DNA of 64,000 bases from Sciurus carolinensis (lineage: Eukaryota; Chordata; Mammalia; Rodentia; Sciuridae). This document shows positions 46,526 to 58,125 of this stretch, piece after piece (position 1 is the first letter of the stretch; each line of letters begins with the position of its first letter). The DNA is taken from positions 110,113,160 through 110,177,159 of the forward strand of contig NC_062219.1 of assembly GCF_902686445.1 (NCBI RefSeq). The letters run 5' to 3'. The notes beneath the pieces are model-generated. The model worked only from the letters and a program-made list of their open reading frames with translations. It searched no databases and was not told the origin of the DNA. Position numbers and translations under genes: made by a program.

Positions 46526-47543
46526 TATTACATAACCCTTTCCTATGGTTTAGAAATTAGAATCTACAAAAAGGTCATACTGTAAAGTTCATTTCACTGA
46601 TATAAGGGCAGAACCCCCAAAAGAGGAGAAAGCTGTGAATAAGAGTTATGCCAGTTTTTCATTGCTTGATTGATTCCGTTAACAATGATGTGCTGATCAT
46701 GCACACAATACTAGCACAGTGTCAGTGTATTTACAAGGACATGGAAGGGAAACTTCCATTCTGTAGGTCATGCAAGAGAACCACAAAATTGGATTCCTAT
46801 TCTCCAGGGGCTTCTGTTCTTGTGGGGAAGAATAGTGCAGGAGCTGAGACTGCTCATTATCAGAAGGTGACAGGCACGCTATGTTTCTTAGAGGGTTCTA
46901 GAAAAAGTATGAGCAGTGCCTGGCACACAGTAAACACCCCCAAAATGCAGGTTGAATCAGTGGGGTGAGTGACGGTTGTTGACAAGAATTTTTGATTTCA
47001 ATCCAGCTCACTTTCAGCCTCCCCCTTTGCTAAACAGCAGTAGGCAGATTGTTGTGGAGACAAAGATCCTGGAAATGTCGGGAACACCTAAAAGCATGTC
47101 AGTTTATAAAAGAATAGAAAGAACTAGCTACCAACCCCTGCTTCCTCACAGCTCGACTTATGACCTCATGCCAAAGGGAGCCCTCCAGCACTCAGCTCCC
47201 TCCATCTGCACCCACTTCACCCTCTCATAGAGATACACTGTGACCTCTGCTTTTGCAGCTGTCATCAAAATATGCCAGTTCCCTCAACTTAAACTTCAAG
47301 TCCTTGGGATTGTCCGAGAGATCCTTTGTAGAGAATGTAAAGGGGAGACAACCTAGTTAAATTCTCATGAAAAATAGTTGCTACCTCTGGGCAGAGTGAA
47401 TGGGCACAACTAAATGCCATTGGGAGCATAAAAGTTGTGGCTTGAAACTTGTGATAGGCTGTGCTCCTAACTGGGTAGGTAGGGTGGGCATTTCTAGAAC
47501 AGTGTCCCCATAAGGATCATTATATTGCAGTATATGTCCTTTT

Positions 47544-47544
<1 letters not shown>
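46526..47544. other. Intronic single-copy DNA
   Basis: Open frame 46648-46968 (+) ends in L2-like text ('tgcctggcacacagtaaaca'), so it is not a gene. Nothing else recognised. Confidence 0.35.

Positions 47545-47581
<37 letters not shown>
47545..47581. repeat. (CA)18 microsatellite
   Basis: Uninterrupted CA dinucleotide run. Confidence 0.97.
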
Positions 47582-47585
<4 letters not shown>

Positions 47586-47799
47586 TCAGTCTAAATACAC
47601 TTATTTTATTTTGTTGTTATTTTTATTTGCTCAGATAGAACTAGGAGAACTAAGCCTCATGGACTAGAGATCTCTTTTACATTTCTGGAGTTAATAGTAA
47701 GATGAGAACTGATATTAGAGATTTGAAGCAAGAATGTATGGAAAGGGGAATATGAAAATAGAAACTGGTGAGTCTACATTTTTAAAATATTATTTAAGG

Positions 47800-50270
47800 A
47801 TTTTGATCATTTTTAAAAATTAACATATAGACAATTCACTTGTTTGGTATGCATTTCTATATGTTTCTACACACATAGAGATCCATGTAACTACCACTGC
47901 AAACAGGATACACAACAGTTATAGCACTTAAAAATCTCCTTCCTGCCACCCCTTTGCCATCGAATCCTCCCCTATCCAAATCCTGGCAGCCACTGATCTA
48001 TATTTTTTTCTTTTCCAGAATATCATCTAAGTGAAGCCATACAATATGCAGACTTGTGAGATTGGCTTCTTTCACTTAGTATTGTACATTCGAGATTTGG
48101 CTGTTTTACATCTACTAACACTTCATTCTTTTTTATTGCTAAGTTGTATACCAATGCAGAGATGTATTCTAATTTGTTTATTCACTTACCCATTGAGGGA
48201 CATTTAGGTGATTTCCAGTTTGGGACAATTATGAACAATACTGCTGTAAACATTTACATATGGGTTTTTGTAGGAACATAAATTTTCATTTCTAGGATAA
48301 ATACCCAAGAAACCATAAATGGGTCATATGGTTACTATACACTTGACTTCATATAAAATTTCCAAACTGTTGTGCGGAATGACTATACAATTTTGCACTC
48401 CTACCAACAATGTAGGAGAGTTAGAATTGCTCTGCATTCTTGCTAACACATCAGATTGTCAGGAGTATATATTTTAGCCATTCTAAAAAGATACAACGTA
48501 GTATGTCTCCTTTGCCTTGCATATCTCTATTGAATGATACTGAGCATATTGTAATGTGCTTATTTGCATTGGTAGTCTTCTTTGGAAAAGTGTCTATTTG
48601 GACCTTTGTCTTTCCTTTTTTTTTTTTTTTTTTTTTAGATTAGTTTGTTTTCTTATCTTTGAGTTGTAAAAATTCCTTACAGATCCTTCATACAAGTCCT
48701 CTGTTTCCTCCTCTTTTCTCCTCTGGAAGAGATTGCATGTCATTGGTGTTATTCTTTCTTAAATATTTGGTACAATTCATTAATGAAGACATCTGAGGCC
48801 TAGAGGTTTTTTGTTGCTATTGTTTGAGGGTTTCAATTATGAATTTAATATCTTTAACTGATAAAAGACTATACAAGTTACCTACTTCTTCTTGAGTCAG
48901 TTTTGTTAATTTGTGTCTTTCAAGATTTTGCCCATTTCATCTAAGTGGTCTGATTTATGTACAGAGAGTTGTTTCTGGTATTATTATCTTTTTATGTCTA
49001 TGGAGTTTGTTGCCTGTTTTTTTTTAAATACCTGATATTAGTAACATCTATCTTTTCTCTCTCCTGGTAAAATCTAGCTGGATATTTATCCATTTTATTG
49101 CTCTTTTTTCAAAAACCAGCTTCTGGTTTCATTGCTTTCCTCCATTGTTTTACCTTTTTTTCCAATTTAATTAATTTCTGTTTTTACACTTATTATTTTA
49201 TTCTTTTTATTGCCTTTGTATATGTTTGGATATGCTTTTTCTAGATTCTCAAGGTGGAGCCAGGTTATTGATGTGAGAACTTTTCTTTTACAAAATAAGT
49301 GTTTCCTGTATGAATTTCCCTCCAGGAGCTATAGTAGCTGTATTTTACAAAATTTGATGTGTTGTGTGTTCATTTACATTTAATTCAAAATAGTGCCCAA
49401 TTATCCTTGAGGCTTCCTTGTTGATCAATGAATATCTTAGTGTGTTGTTATTTCCAAACATTTAGAAAGTTTCTTTCTGTTGTTGATCTACTTGATTCCA
49501 TTATGGTTAGGGAACATAATTTGTATGATTACAGTTTAAATTTAAAAAAATGCATTTTGTGACCCAGAATGTGATCTATTTTGATGAATTTTCCATGTAC
49601 ACTTGAAAATAGTATAAATATTATTGTAGATTGGATGGGATGTTCCATAATTGTTAATTATGTGAAGTTGAGTGATAGTGTTATTTTAGGTCCTCTATGT
49701 TTTTGATGATTTTTAGCTTGTGTTGTCAATTACCAAGAGGGTAGACTTGCAATCTTTAACTGTAATTGTGTGTTTGTTTCTTCTTTTAGTTTTATCAGTT
49801 TTTGCTTCATATATATTAAAGCTCTGTTATTCTGTACATACATGTTTAAGGTTGTCATATCTTCTTGGTGAGTTGACTTTTTCATTATTATGTAATATTG
49901 CTTTTTATCCCTAATAATTTCCTTGTTCTGAAGTCTATTTTGGTTGATATTAACATACCCACTAGTTTTCTTTTGAGTAGGGTTTGCATGGCAAGTTTAA
50001 CTCTTCTATCCTTTTAATTAAATCTCCACTTTTTAATAGACATACTTAGATCACTTATATTTAGTGTAAGTACTGATATTGGATTCAGGAAGATCATTTT
50101 ACTATTCATTTTCAGTTTCTTTTCTGGTTTCCCTTTCCCGACTTTTAGAATATTTAAATATTTCTTGCCATTCAACTTTAACTTATCTATTAGCATTTTT
50201 CTGTATCTCTTTGTATAATTAAGTAGTTGTTTCTTTAGGGGGTTACAATAGGTATCCCTAACTTTGTTCC
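47800..50270 (-). mobile_element. Old L1 (L1MA/MB-type) 3' UTR and ORF2 part, antisense, about 2.5 kb
   Basis: 'ttaacatatagacaattcac', 'gcttctttcacttagtattg', 'acccattgagggacatttag', then from about 48600 on antisense ORF2 text ('ggtttcattgctttcctcca', 'cttcttggtgagttgacttt'). The longest single L1 remnant in the window. Frame destroyed. Confidence 0.7.
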
Positions 50271-50422
50271 TTCCACTGATAGTTAGCAGTTAATCCATTT
50301 CAAGTGAAGCACATAAACCTACAACTATATAAATCACTTTATGCTTGATTATTTTTTATTGAATCTAAATATACCAAAAACCCACCAGGTAAGTAATAAA
50401 TTTTGCTTTTAACAGTCATATG

Positions 50423-50520
50423 AAAATATGGATATTATATCATTTGCATATTATTCTTTCACTTGGGCTTTGCTAATCTCTATATGGTTCCAATTTTAGT
50501 ATATGTGCTGTCAAAGATAG
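50423..50520 (-). pseudogene. U6 snRNA pseudogene
   Basis: Reverse complement shows 'acagcacatatactaaaatt', 'ggaaccatatagagattagc', a degraded middle, then 'atgcaaatgatataatatcc' and 'atatttt', following U6 snRNA from its 5' stem to its 3' end. Many mismatches (for example the catalytic 'acagagaagattagc' reads 'atagag-attagc') and no clear upstream promoter rule out a working gene. Probably an L1-mobilised copy. Confidence 0.75.
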
Positions 50521-51517
50521 AACTTAAAGTGTTTTTTCAATATTTTCCTAATAAAGACATATCTAAATTTTGCATCAAATTTGTGAAATAATCAGTTAAA
50601 ATAAGAAATACATTTTTTTTCTGTACAGAGTTAGAATTAACTCTAACCAATTATGCTTTGACAGTAAAGGGTACAAAAATAAAGTCTTTTTATCTTGGAC
50701 TAAAGCATAATATATAATTAAAACTAGAAATATGCACAGAATTAGTTGATAGTCAATACAGCTTTTTTTTTACAAGAGGTTTATAATATCAGTGTTCTCA
50801 GTTATCTGCAGAGATATATAAATTGGAGGTATTTTCTAGAAATTGTGATTAAAAGGGAACTGTAGATATTTGGAGAAGATAAAGTGAAAGTTAACTCTGC
50901 CAGATTTGAGGTTAAGGAAAGGAAGGTCATGCCACACATTGCTTAGGTCATAGCTGAGAATATGATCTATAAAATTCCTATAAAGCATTTTTCATTTTTA
51001 AAAAACTCTCAAAGGCATTTTATGCCTGTAATTTTATTTGCTTCTGCTGCACTGCTATTACAAATGTTGTCCACATGCCAGTGCAGGGGAATGATGAGTG
51101 TGCATCACACGGTGAAGGCACAGCCTCCCTCTGCAGCCTTGGTCCTTCCCTGGAGTATGTAGTCATTGGCTCGGAATGCACAGCTCTGAAGGTGACTGTT
51201 TATCTAAAGACTTTGGTGATGTAAGCCTGAAATCAAGGAGAAGGGGAGCAATTAAATCTCACCTTGATTAAACTGTAGTATACCCGAGGGTTGCAAGTTG
51301 GGTTGGTGACACTTTCTTCAGTAATTTGCAAGTGGAATCCATTGGGAAACTGCCTGCCATAAATGGTGATCTGAACACTTTGTCCACTTCTCTGTCAGAT
51401 GTCTGACCATTCAGAAAGTTTCAGCCAAAGTGCCTTTTGCTCCATGATGCCTTTCCTCCTCATCATCTCAACCATCATAAATAGTCTATCTACATGCCAA
51501 CCCATATAGCCTCTCTG
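50521..51517. other. Intronic DNA
   Basis: AT-rich, no gene recognised. Confidence 0.35.
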
Positions 51518-51873
51518 TGTTAGCCAGTTCTCCATCATTCTGGCAAAATATCTAAGATAAATCCACTTACCAAAAGGAGAAATTTATTTTGGCTCACACT
51601 TTTGGAGGTTTCAGCCCACAGTCTCTGTTCCTTTGGGCCTGTGGCAGCACAGTACGTCCTGGTGGGAGCTTGAGGTAGAGAAGGCTCACAAAAAGAGAAA
51701 GAAGAAAGGTAGGACCCCATAATCTCACAGGGCATCCCCCAGTGACCTAACTTTTTTCTCCCACTAGGCCCCACTTCTTAAAGGTTCTACCACTTCCCAA
51801 CAGCACCAAGATCTAGGGACCAAACCTTTAACACATATGCCTTTGGGGGACATTTCAGATCCAAACAATAGCA
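51518..51873 (-). mobile_element. ERVL-MaLR solo LTR
   Basis: 356 bp from TGTTAGCC to ..AACAATAGCA. 'gaaatttattttggctcaca' and 'cttttggaggtttcagccca' give the antisense 3' part, and 'atgcctttgggggacatttc' / 'agatccaaacaata' the antisense head. The immediate flanks do not form a clear 5-bp duplication. LTR only, no coding sequence. Confidence 0.8.
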
Positions 51874-52009
51874 CCTCCACCTGTCCTATCATGTGGCAGC
51901 CTCAGTTTTCCTTTCATGTATTATCCTGAAATGGATTTTAATCTCCATTAAGATCAGGCCCATGTCTTTGTCAGGTGACCTACACATATACACTACGTTG
52001 GAGAGAAGC

Positions 52010-52240
52010 AGTTGATAGAGTATTTGAGATCACAGGCTCAGCTTGTCTGCCTTTGGATTCTGACTTTGCCATTTCCTAGCTGGATAGCTAGGGGCAAGTT
52101 ACTTAAATACTCCATGCCTCAGTTTCCTCACTTGTCGAATCAGGCTAATAACACTATTTGTAAAGATTAAACAAGTAAAGGCATACAAAGTACTCAGTGT
52201 ATTTCTCTGACACACAGTTAGTACTATTCCTTTTTTTTCT
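52010..52240 (+). mobile_element. MIR SINE
   Basis: 'tttggattctgactttgcca', 'tttcctagctggatagctag', 'gggcaagttacttaaatact' and 'ccatgcctcagtttcctcac' make this the clearest MIR in the window. Confidence 0.75.
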
Positions 52241-52389
52241 TATTAGCCAGTTAGTGTTTTTCTCATAAAGCTGTGAAACAGTATGTATTTATAAGTAAGG
52301 CAAGACAGAACACAAATGAAATGAACTGAAGAGAAGGCAAAGAAAATAAAGAGAAGTTGACCAGCTTCTGGGTGCAAAGACTTAGCAAC

Positions 52390-52960
52390 TATTTTTAAAA
52401 GAAACAAGGGGTAGGAATGTATATTGGTACAATTACTTTAGAAAACCATACCAAAGTGTTTATCAAGAACATTCTCATGTTTTCTGATTCAGCAATCATA
52501 CTTCTAAGTGTATTTCCAAGAGAAAAGCATCCAGGAATCCAATGAAATGATATTGATAGGTAGAATGCTCACAGCATAAGTATCCATGGTATTCATTAAC
52601 TGGAAACTATGCAAATATTTATTAAAGGAAGACTGAATAAATAAGTTGCAGCAGTGAAAATGGATGATCTACAACTACACACAGCACAATGGATGAGTCT
52701 CACCAAGGTAATAACCAACAAAAGAAGCCAGCACAAAGGTTCCAGGCAAAAATACCCTGTGTTGTGTCCTAGTGGGGAAAGGAAGGAAGGATGAGAAGTA
52801 GAGAGGAGAGAAGAACCTCTGGGGTATAGCTAACGTTTTATTTCTTCATCTATGCTGGTTACATGGGTGGGTTCAGATTGTGAAAATTCATTTAAGTGTA
52901 CACGTATAAATGTTCATTTTCCCAGTATGCATGATACTTCACTAAAAAACAAAAAAGAGT
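52390..52960 (+). mobile_element. Old L1 (L1ME-type) 3' part, sense
   Basis: 'attggtacaattactttaga', 'gattcagcaatcatacttct', 'caatggatgagtctcaccaa' and the 3' UTR words 'ctatgctggttacatgggtg', 'gtgaaaattcatttaagtgt' and 'gatacttcactaaaaaac' follow the old L1 3' end in order. Confidence 0.65.
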
Positions 52961-52964
52961 AAGT

Positions 52965-53100
52965 GTAATAAGAATAGAAAAGATGGGGAAGAGGAGAAAG
53001 AAAGAGAGGGAGAGAGGGAGGAAGGGAGGGAGGAAGGAAGGAAAGAAGAAAAGAAAAGAAAAGAAAAGAAAAGAGAAAAGAAAAGGTGAAAGGAGAAGCT
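52965..53100 (+). repeat. Purine-rich (GAAA/GGGA) tract with G-quadruplex motif
   Basis: Nearly pure A/G on the + strand. GGG runs at 53008-53010, 53016-53018, 53024-53026 and 53028-53030 have loops of 5, 5 and 1, fitting the G4 rule. Then (AAAAG)n follows to about 53085. It appears to have grown from the A tail of the L1 just before it. About 0.9-1.0 kb upstream of the CLIC5A start. Confidence 0.85.
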
Positions 53101-53840
53101 AAAAAAAATCCAGAAGTTTGAAAGACGTGAATCCTTGGCTCCCTCTGCCGCTGCGACCGCACCTGACCTGGCTGGCTTGCCCCTCTGCCTTACATGCCAC
53201 CCCTGCCCTATCGTCTATTTACTCAGCAGGAGGACGACAAATTCCTGTCCCAGAAGTCCTTTTCCTCTCTGCTTCGTTGCCCATTGCGCCTCCCTGCCCT
53301 AAGCATTGCTGGTAAAACCGAAGAGCTTTCCGAGTGTGTGATGCAGATGGTGGAGTAACTCGGAGGAGCTAAGCGCCAAATGGAAGAAACAAAACGAGAG
53401 ACCCTCCCCGCCCCTCCTTTCCTCTTCTGCTAACCTTTCTCCTTCCTCTTCTCCCTCTCTTTGCCTTCATTATCCTCCCCGGGACATCCTCCTGTGGCAG
53501 AGCCACCGCCTCCTCGTCCGTGGCTTCCCCCGCGCTGGATCGTGGGGCGGTGCTGGGGCCCAGCTCCCAGGTGGTCCCCCCCACTCGGTCCCCGCCCGGG
53601 CAGACCCCGCCCCCGGCCGCGGGCTATTTTGGGCGCGTTGGCTGCCGCTGCGGGATCGCTGACAGTCGCGGATCCTGTGACACCTCCCGGCAGCCCCGCA
53701 CTTGTTGCTCCCAGGACCTGTTGTCATCCCTTAGCCTGCCTTTCCCCTTAGCCCCCTGCCCCCTCCTGGATTCAGCCCTTCTCATGTGATCACCTGGGAC
53801 ACAGATCTCTAAACACCGACTGCCTCAGCTAGGGAAATAG

Positions 53841-53849
53841 ATGGTTTAA
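53841..53849 (+). other. Two-codon upstream ORF in the presumed CLIC5A 5' UTR
   Basis: ATG GTT TAA, 132 nt ahead of the CLIC5A start codon and just before a 14-base A run. It is only relevant if transcription starts upstream of 53841. Weak context (T at -3, G at +4). Confidence 0.35.
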
Positions 53850-53980
53850 AAAAAAAAAAAATTAAACACCGCCCTGAAGAGAGGCCCCGCTGGGCAGGAG
53901 CAGGAGCGCGGAGCTTTGGCCTCGGAGCTGCAGAGGTGGCGCCTCTCCGGCTCGGGACGGTGGCCCCGGGCGCCGACGGC

Positions 53981-54043
53981 ATGACAGACTCGGCGACAGC
54001 TAACGGGGACGACAGGCACCCCGAGATAGAGCTCTTTGTGAAG
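53981..54043 (+). CDS. CLIC5: CLIC5 short isoform (CLIC5A), coding first exon
   Basis: Encodes residues 1-21 of CLIC5A, MTDSATANGDDRHPEIELFV plus K, followed by the donor GTAGGT (54044), phase 0. The remaining part of the usual 251-residue protein (GST-like fold with the N-terminal glutaredoxin-like Cys site, encoded from exon 2) is not in the window. The ATG has G at -3 and is the first in-frame ATG after TAA at 53810-53812; the frame is open between them without ATG. Compared with the human protein as I recall it, residue 13 is His instead of Asp (GAC to CAC). The short isoform is the one tied to ezrin-linked actin at the cell cortex in podocytes and inner-ear stereocilia. The frame runs on past the donor to 54370, which is intron. 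Confidence 0.95.
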
Positions 54044-54180
54044 GTAGGTCGCCGTCCGCGCGCTCGCATCACCTGCAGCGCCTCCAGCCCGGCTCACGCG
54101 GGCGCGGACTCATGTGCCTGGGCGCAGATCGCGCCAGGACTCCGTATCCTCCCCAAGGAGGGCAGTCCAGGGCCCTTGAG

Positions 54181-57149
54181 GTCCCTTGGGTGGCCTATCT
54201 GTAGGCCAGCGCCTCGCTGCGGGGCTCCAGGGCGGAATGGAGTGAGGGGCAATGTGGCAGGTGACTGTCTTCTTGGAGAGTTGGCCAGCAGTTTGTCAAA
54301 CCCGCCGCACGACCGGCGGTCATCAGTGCAGGTCCCAAGTCCTACAGGGCGGGCTTTTGACTGGTCTTGAAGGATGTCTCCAGTTGTAGGGACAAGGCAG
54401 GAACCTGGCTTCTATAAGAGGGAGGAGGAGGGGAAAGAGAGAGAAGGAAACATTATTGATAGAATATTTGATATAATATTGGTGTTATCTTTGGCAAAGC
54501 AAAAATAACATTTCTTAAAATCCTCTTCCTCTCTTTACTCAGAGTCACTAAAATAAAACCGAAGGAAATGAAGATATTTTCTTGCTTTGTGACTTATAGA
54601 GCAGAAAATGAACACCCCATTCCCTGAAGTTATTATTACTGTCATAATCAAGATTATGCAGGGTAGTCTCGGGAAACGCCAAGCGTTTGGTGACGGGGAA
54701 ACCTCGCGGTCATCCAGACAGACTGGGATAAAGGAAGGCAGTGCAAAATTAAATTAAGCCGCCTTGCTCCTTGGGCAGCAGCAGTTAATGTCAAAGCCTG
54801 CTGCATTTCATTTGCAACCTATAGGAGGAAGGATGGAAGTCGAGGCAGCGTTTTCCCGTGATCTGGCGTAATGAGAAAGAAACACTTGATCAGTCCTCTG
54901 TCGACACTGCAGAAGCCGAGAAACCTGAGGCCGCAGGAGTGTGGCCTCCAGGGCCGGCAGAAAGAGCCGTCTGGACTTGGGGGAGGGGAGTCTCCAAGCT
55001 GCCTGAGCGCAGAGACCTTTCACAAAAGGGGATAAACCTTTTTGAATGCAAAGTTCTCTAGAAATATTCGGATAGCTGAGGAGTTCTTGGTGCTGGTGGA
55101 GGGGATGGGGCGGTTATTTTCCCAAACGGTTCTCCTTTACAAGCCAGTTAAATAGTTTTTTGTTTGTTTGTTTTGCAGAAAGTTTAAGGTCTACATAAAC
55201 CTAATAACAATCTTTTGGTCTTTGCTACCTTTGTAATCCAAAAATGAATTTCTATATGACCTGTTGTGATTTATTGCGTGCTTGCAAAGTGATCTGTCTC
55301 CATTGTCCCAGCCTATCACAAAAGTTTTCCCTGCTGGGTTTTACATTCTTTATGTTTCCTATTCAAAATTACACCTCTCATTTAGTGACACTTGCCTTCC
55401 TCAGCCTAGTCTCTCCCCAGGGTGCCCTCCTTTGATTTCTAGATCCCCTCTATGCAGGATTTCCAGTCTGGCAGGACCAGGTAATGAAAGAGGTCACATC
55501 CCCTCCCTGGCTGTTTAGTGTTGAGCGGTAGGGGTGGGAAGGGGGCACCCTGAACCCCAGAGTTCAGGCTTGCAGCCCAGCGGATGAATAGGCAGAGCTT
55601 TCACAAAGCGATGAGCCTTGGTACTCTCCTTAAGAAAGCTATTCTAGGACTTACTCAGATTCCCTGGGAGGAGGTAGCTTCAAGGTGTCAAGTTCCTGAG
55701 AGATATTTGAAACACAAATTGGTTCTTTAAAGGCATTGGAGCCCTTTGCCCCACTGCTAGGCGTGGAGACCAACTCTACCTGCCCCTTTGGAATTTCATG
55801 TTGGCAGCTTTGGAGATTTATATAAAAAGCTCACTTCTTAGATCCGAGTACTCCTCTCAAAGAATTCTAAAACACTTGTGTTGTCATTTTTTTTTTTTTT
55901 TTTCTCCCTAAAGGAAAGTAATCTGAGAGAATCAGGCAGACTTTCATGGCCAGTTCCTAGACCAAACTGATGGGGGGAACAAAAAATTAGATAGAAAAGC
56001 TGTTTTGATCCCATCCTTTCCACTTCTTTTTTCTTTCTTTTTTTTTATTTGTTTGTTTGTTTGTTTGACTCCTGTTTAGTGTTACCATAAATGGGGACAA
56101 GTAGAGACTGGAAATATTGTGAACTAAAGATGCTGTCCAGGCCTTGGACTGTGTCATTTTAGGGAAGCAATATCCTGATTTGCAGAATCAGCCTTTCTCC
56201 AAGTTTAAAGTCTCTCAAAGTTGTATGATGCCCATTAAGAAAAAGCCTTTCTTGCGGATGGTGTCAGGTAATGGAGGTGCTTTCTGCAGGTCAGGGCCTG
56301 TGGGTTTCTGTGAAGTCTCCCAGGCACAGCAGGCTCCACCCAGAGTCCTGGTGTTGGTCATTTTCAACACTCCCTTAAAGGATCCCCAACTCAGTCTGCC
56401 CATTGGGTCCCCCATTCTAAATCAAGGTCTCCCAGTCAGTTTCAAGGACCTGTGATCCTCTCCCCTATCAGTTGATAGTTCTTTATCTGTTACTATTACT
56501 GATAATAACATTAATAATAATGATAATAATAACAATGAGCTGCAGCATTTTAGGACTTGTGCAGCAAGTTCTTTTATCTCGTTTGGTCCTCAACATCCTC
56601 ATTTATGAGGATTGATTCGCTAATGTTGAAAAAGGAAGCAAACTCATAAACCTGACTCACAGGGAGCTTGTGAGACCTGATGTTGTCAGAGCATTTGGTG
56701 AGCTGCAGTTTGTCTCCTTGTAACAGTTCAAGGAAACAAGAATGACGAGTAGTCCCATTTTCTAGTTGAACAACACCCGAGCTCAGAGAGGGTGTGTGAA
56801 ATGCCCAGAGATAGACAGCAAACAGCATTCAGATTCAGTTCTCAAAGGTAGCAGTTCAGAATCTGAACTTCCTGATCCTTTCCAAATGCACGTATGTCAC
56901 TCCCTGCACCTTATTTTGACAAGTTCAGCTTTCAAGTGTCATCCATGATGATGATGATTTATAATATGCTAATCTGCCCTAATGTGTTTATAAAATTCTG
57001 TCAAGGAGACTGTCATGCTCTCCAAATTCCAAGGAACATTCCAACAGGGACTTAAAGGGATAGCTTCCTTACATCTTCAGTTTCTTGATTTATATTGAGG
57101 AAGATTAGATCAGATAAGCTCTGGTTCTAATGTGCCATAATACCTGCAG
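54181..57149. other. CLIC5A proximal intron, single-copy
   Basis: No young repeat. (TTTG)n runs near 55157 and 56049, T runs at 55888 and 56039, and a TAA/TAATAA-rich stretch near 56500-56535. Open frames such as 56144-56455 (+) have no recognised product. The repeat-poor DNA just after the promoter is a plausible place for control elements, but none can be named. Confidence 0.4.
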
Positions 57150-57300
57150 ATGGGGCAAAGATTTGGAGACACAGGATCTGAGTTCAAGTCTTATCTCTGC
57201 CTCTAATTAGTTCAATGACTCTGAACAAATTATTTAACTTTTATGAGACTTTAGAGCCCCCTCTTAAAACAAGATATGGTTATAAATAAGGTGAGCAGAT
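57150..57300 (+). mobile_element. MIR SINE
   Basis: 'gacacaggatctgagttcaa', 'gtcttatctctgcctctaat', 'actctgaacaaattatttaa' and 'cttttatgagactttagagc' follow MIR. Confidence 0.55.
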
Positions 57301-57944
57301 AACCCATTGTCCAAACTAAGACAGTTTGGAAGTAAAAGAAATGCTGCCAATAATTGGTCTGGGACAACAGGTGTAACCCAGGATTGTTTGGAGTAAATCA
57401 GAATGTATGGTCACTCTGGTTAGGAAAATACTGTCACACAGGACTTGTCATAAGGATTCTATGAGAACATATAAGTTTGTAAGTTGAAAATTGCTGTAAG
57501 CACCTTGGCTGAAGTCGTGATGTGAGTGTGGTGGCAGATGGAACTCTTTTGGATCTGCAGATTCCTGATTTTCACCAGGGAACAAAGGCCTGACCTCTTC
57601 CTTACTCTCAGGGATGGGAAATCAGTGAGATCATATGAAGCTTAGACTTTGATCAGAAAGGGAAGGCAACAGGTTAGAGACTGCATAATGGTAGTGAGGG
57701 TGGTTTATTACAAGACAAAACCAGCAAGGAAGTAAAAGCAAAACCAAAAGCAATTTGGGAAGACAAACACAGGATGTGCTGAGTATGTTAGATCAAGGGT
57801 GTTCCTCCCATCTGTATTGCCTCCTCCACTTTCAGTCACCTCCCTAAGACCCAGACACAACCACCATAGCAATGTGACCATGGTGGACAAATTCCCTATA
57901 AACCTCTCCTGGGGCCAAGGAGCTGGGTTTCGACGGAAGCCAGT
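57301..57944. other. Intronic single-copy DNA
   Basis: Nothing recognised. Confidence 0.35.
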
Positions 57945-58125
57945 GACTCTCAACCTTGGCTACATATTCAAATTATTTAGGGGATTTTGAAACTCCTGAT
58001 GCCAGGCTGTTCCCCAGGCAATTACTTTGGGGTTTCTGTGGGTGGGGCCCAGAAGTGGATTTTCACCGCTCCCCCTGGGTGACTCCAGTGTGCAGCCCTG
58101 GTGGAAAGCCTCTGAGGCATCATCA
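57945..58125 (+). mobile_element. MER5A-like hAT MITE
   Basis: 'agtgactctcaaccttggct', 'acatattcaaattatttagg', 'ggattttgaaactcctgatg' and 'gactccagtgtgcagccctg' follow MER5A nearly end to end, including the 'gtggggccca' segment. Confidence 0.7.

Larger units (their letters stand above)
53500..54180 (+). promoter_or_regulatory. CLIC5: CpG-island promoter of the CLIC5A isoform
   Basis: The only CpG-dense, GC-rich region of the window. GC boxes CCCCGCCC at 53590-53597 and CCCCGCCCCC at 53605-53614 are followed by GCTATTTTGG at 53623-53632, one base off a CArG box (CCWWWWWWGG, the SRF site). No canonical TATA box is seen, as is common for CpG-island promoters. The exact start site cannot be read. 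The island spans the 5' UTR, the 63-nt coding part and the beginning of the intron. Confidence 0.8.

Noticed and set aside
53461..53789. Pro/Arg-rich open frames on both strands upstream of CLIC5A
   Set aside because: Stops are rare in GC-rich DNA; these are shadows of the CpG island.
53936..54370. 144-codon open frame over the CLIC5A exon
   Set aside because: Starts at GTG, not ATG, and continues through the GTAGGT donor; only 53981-54043 is accepted as coding.
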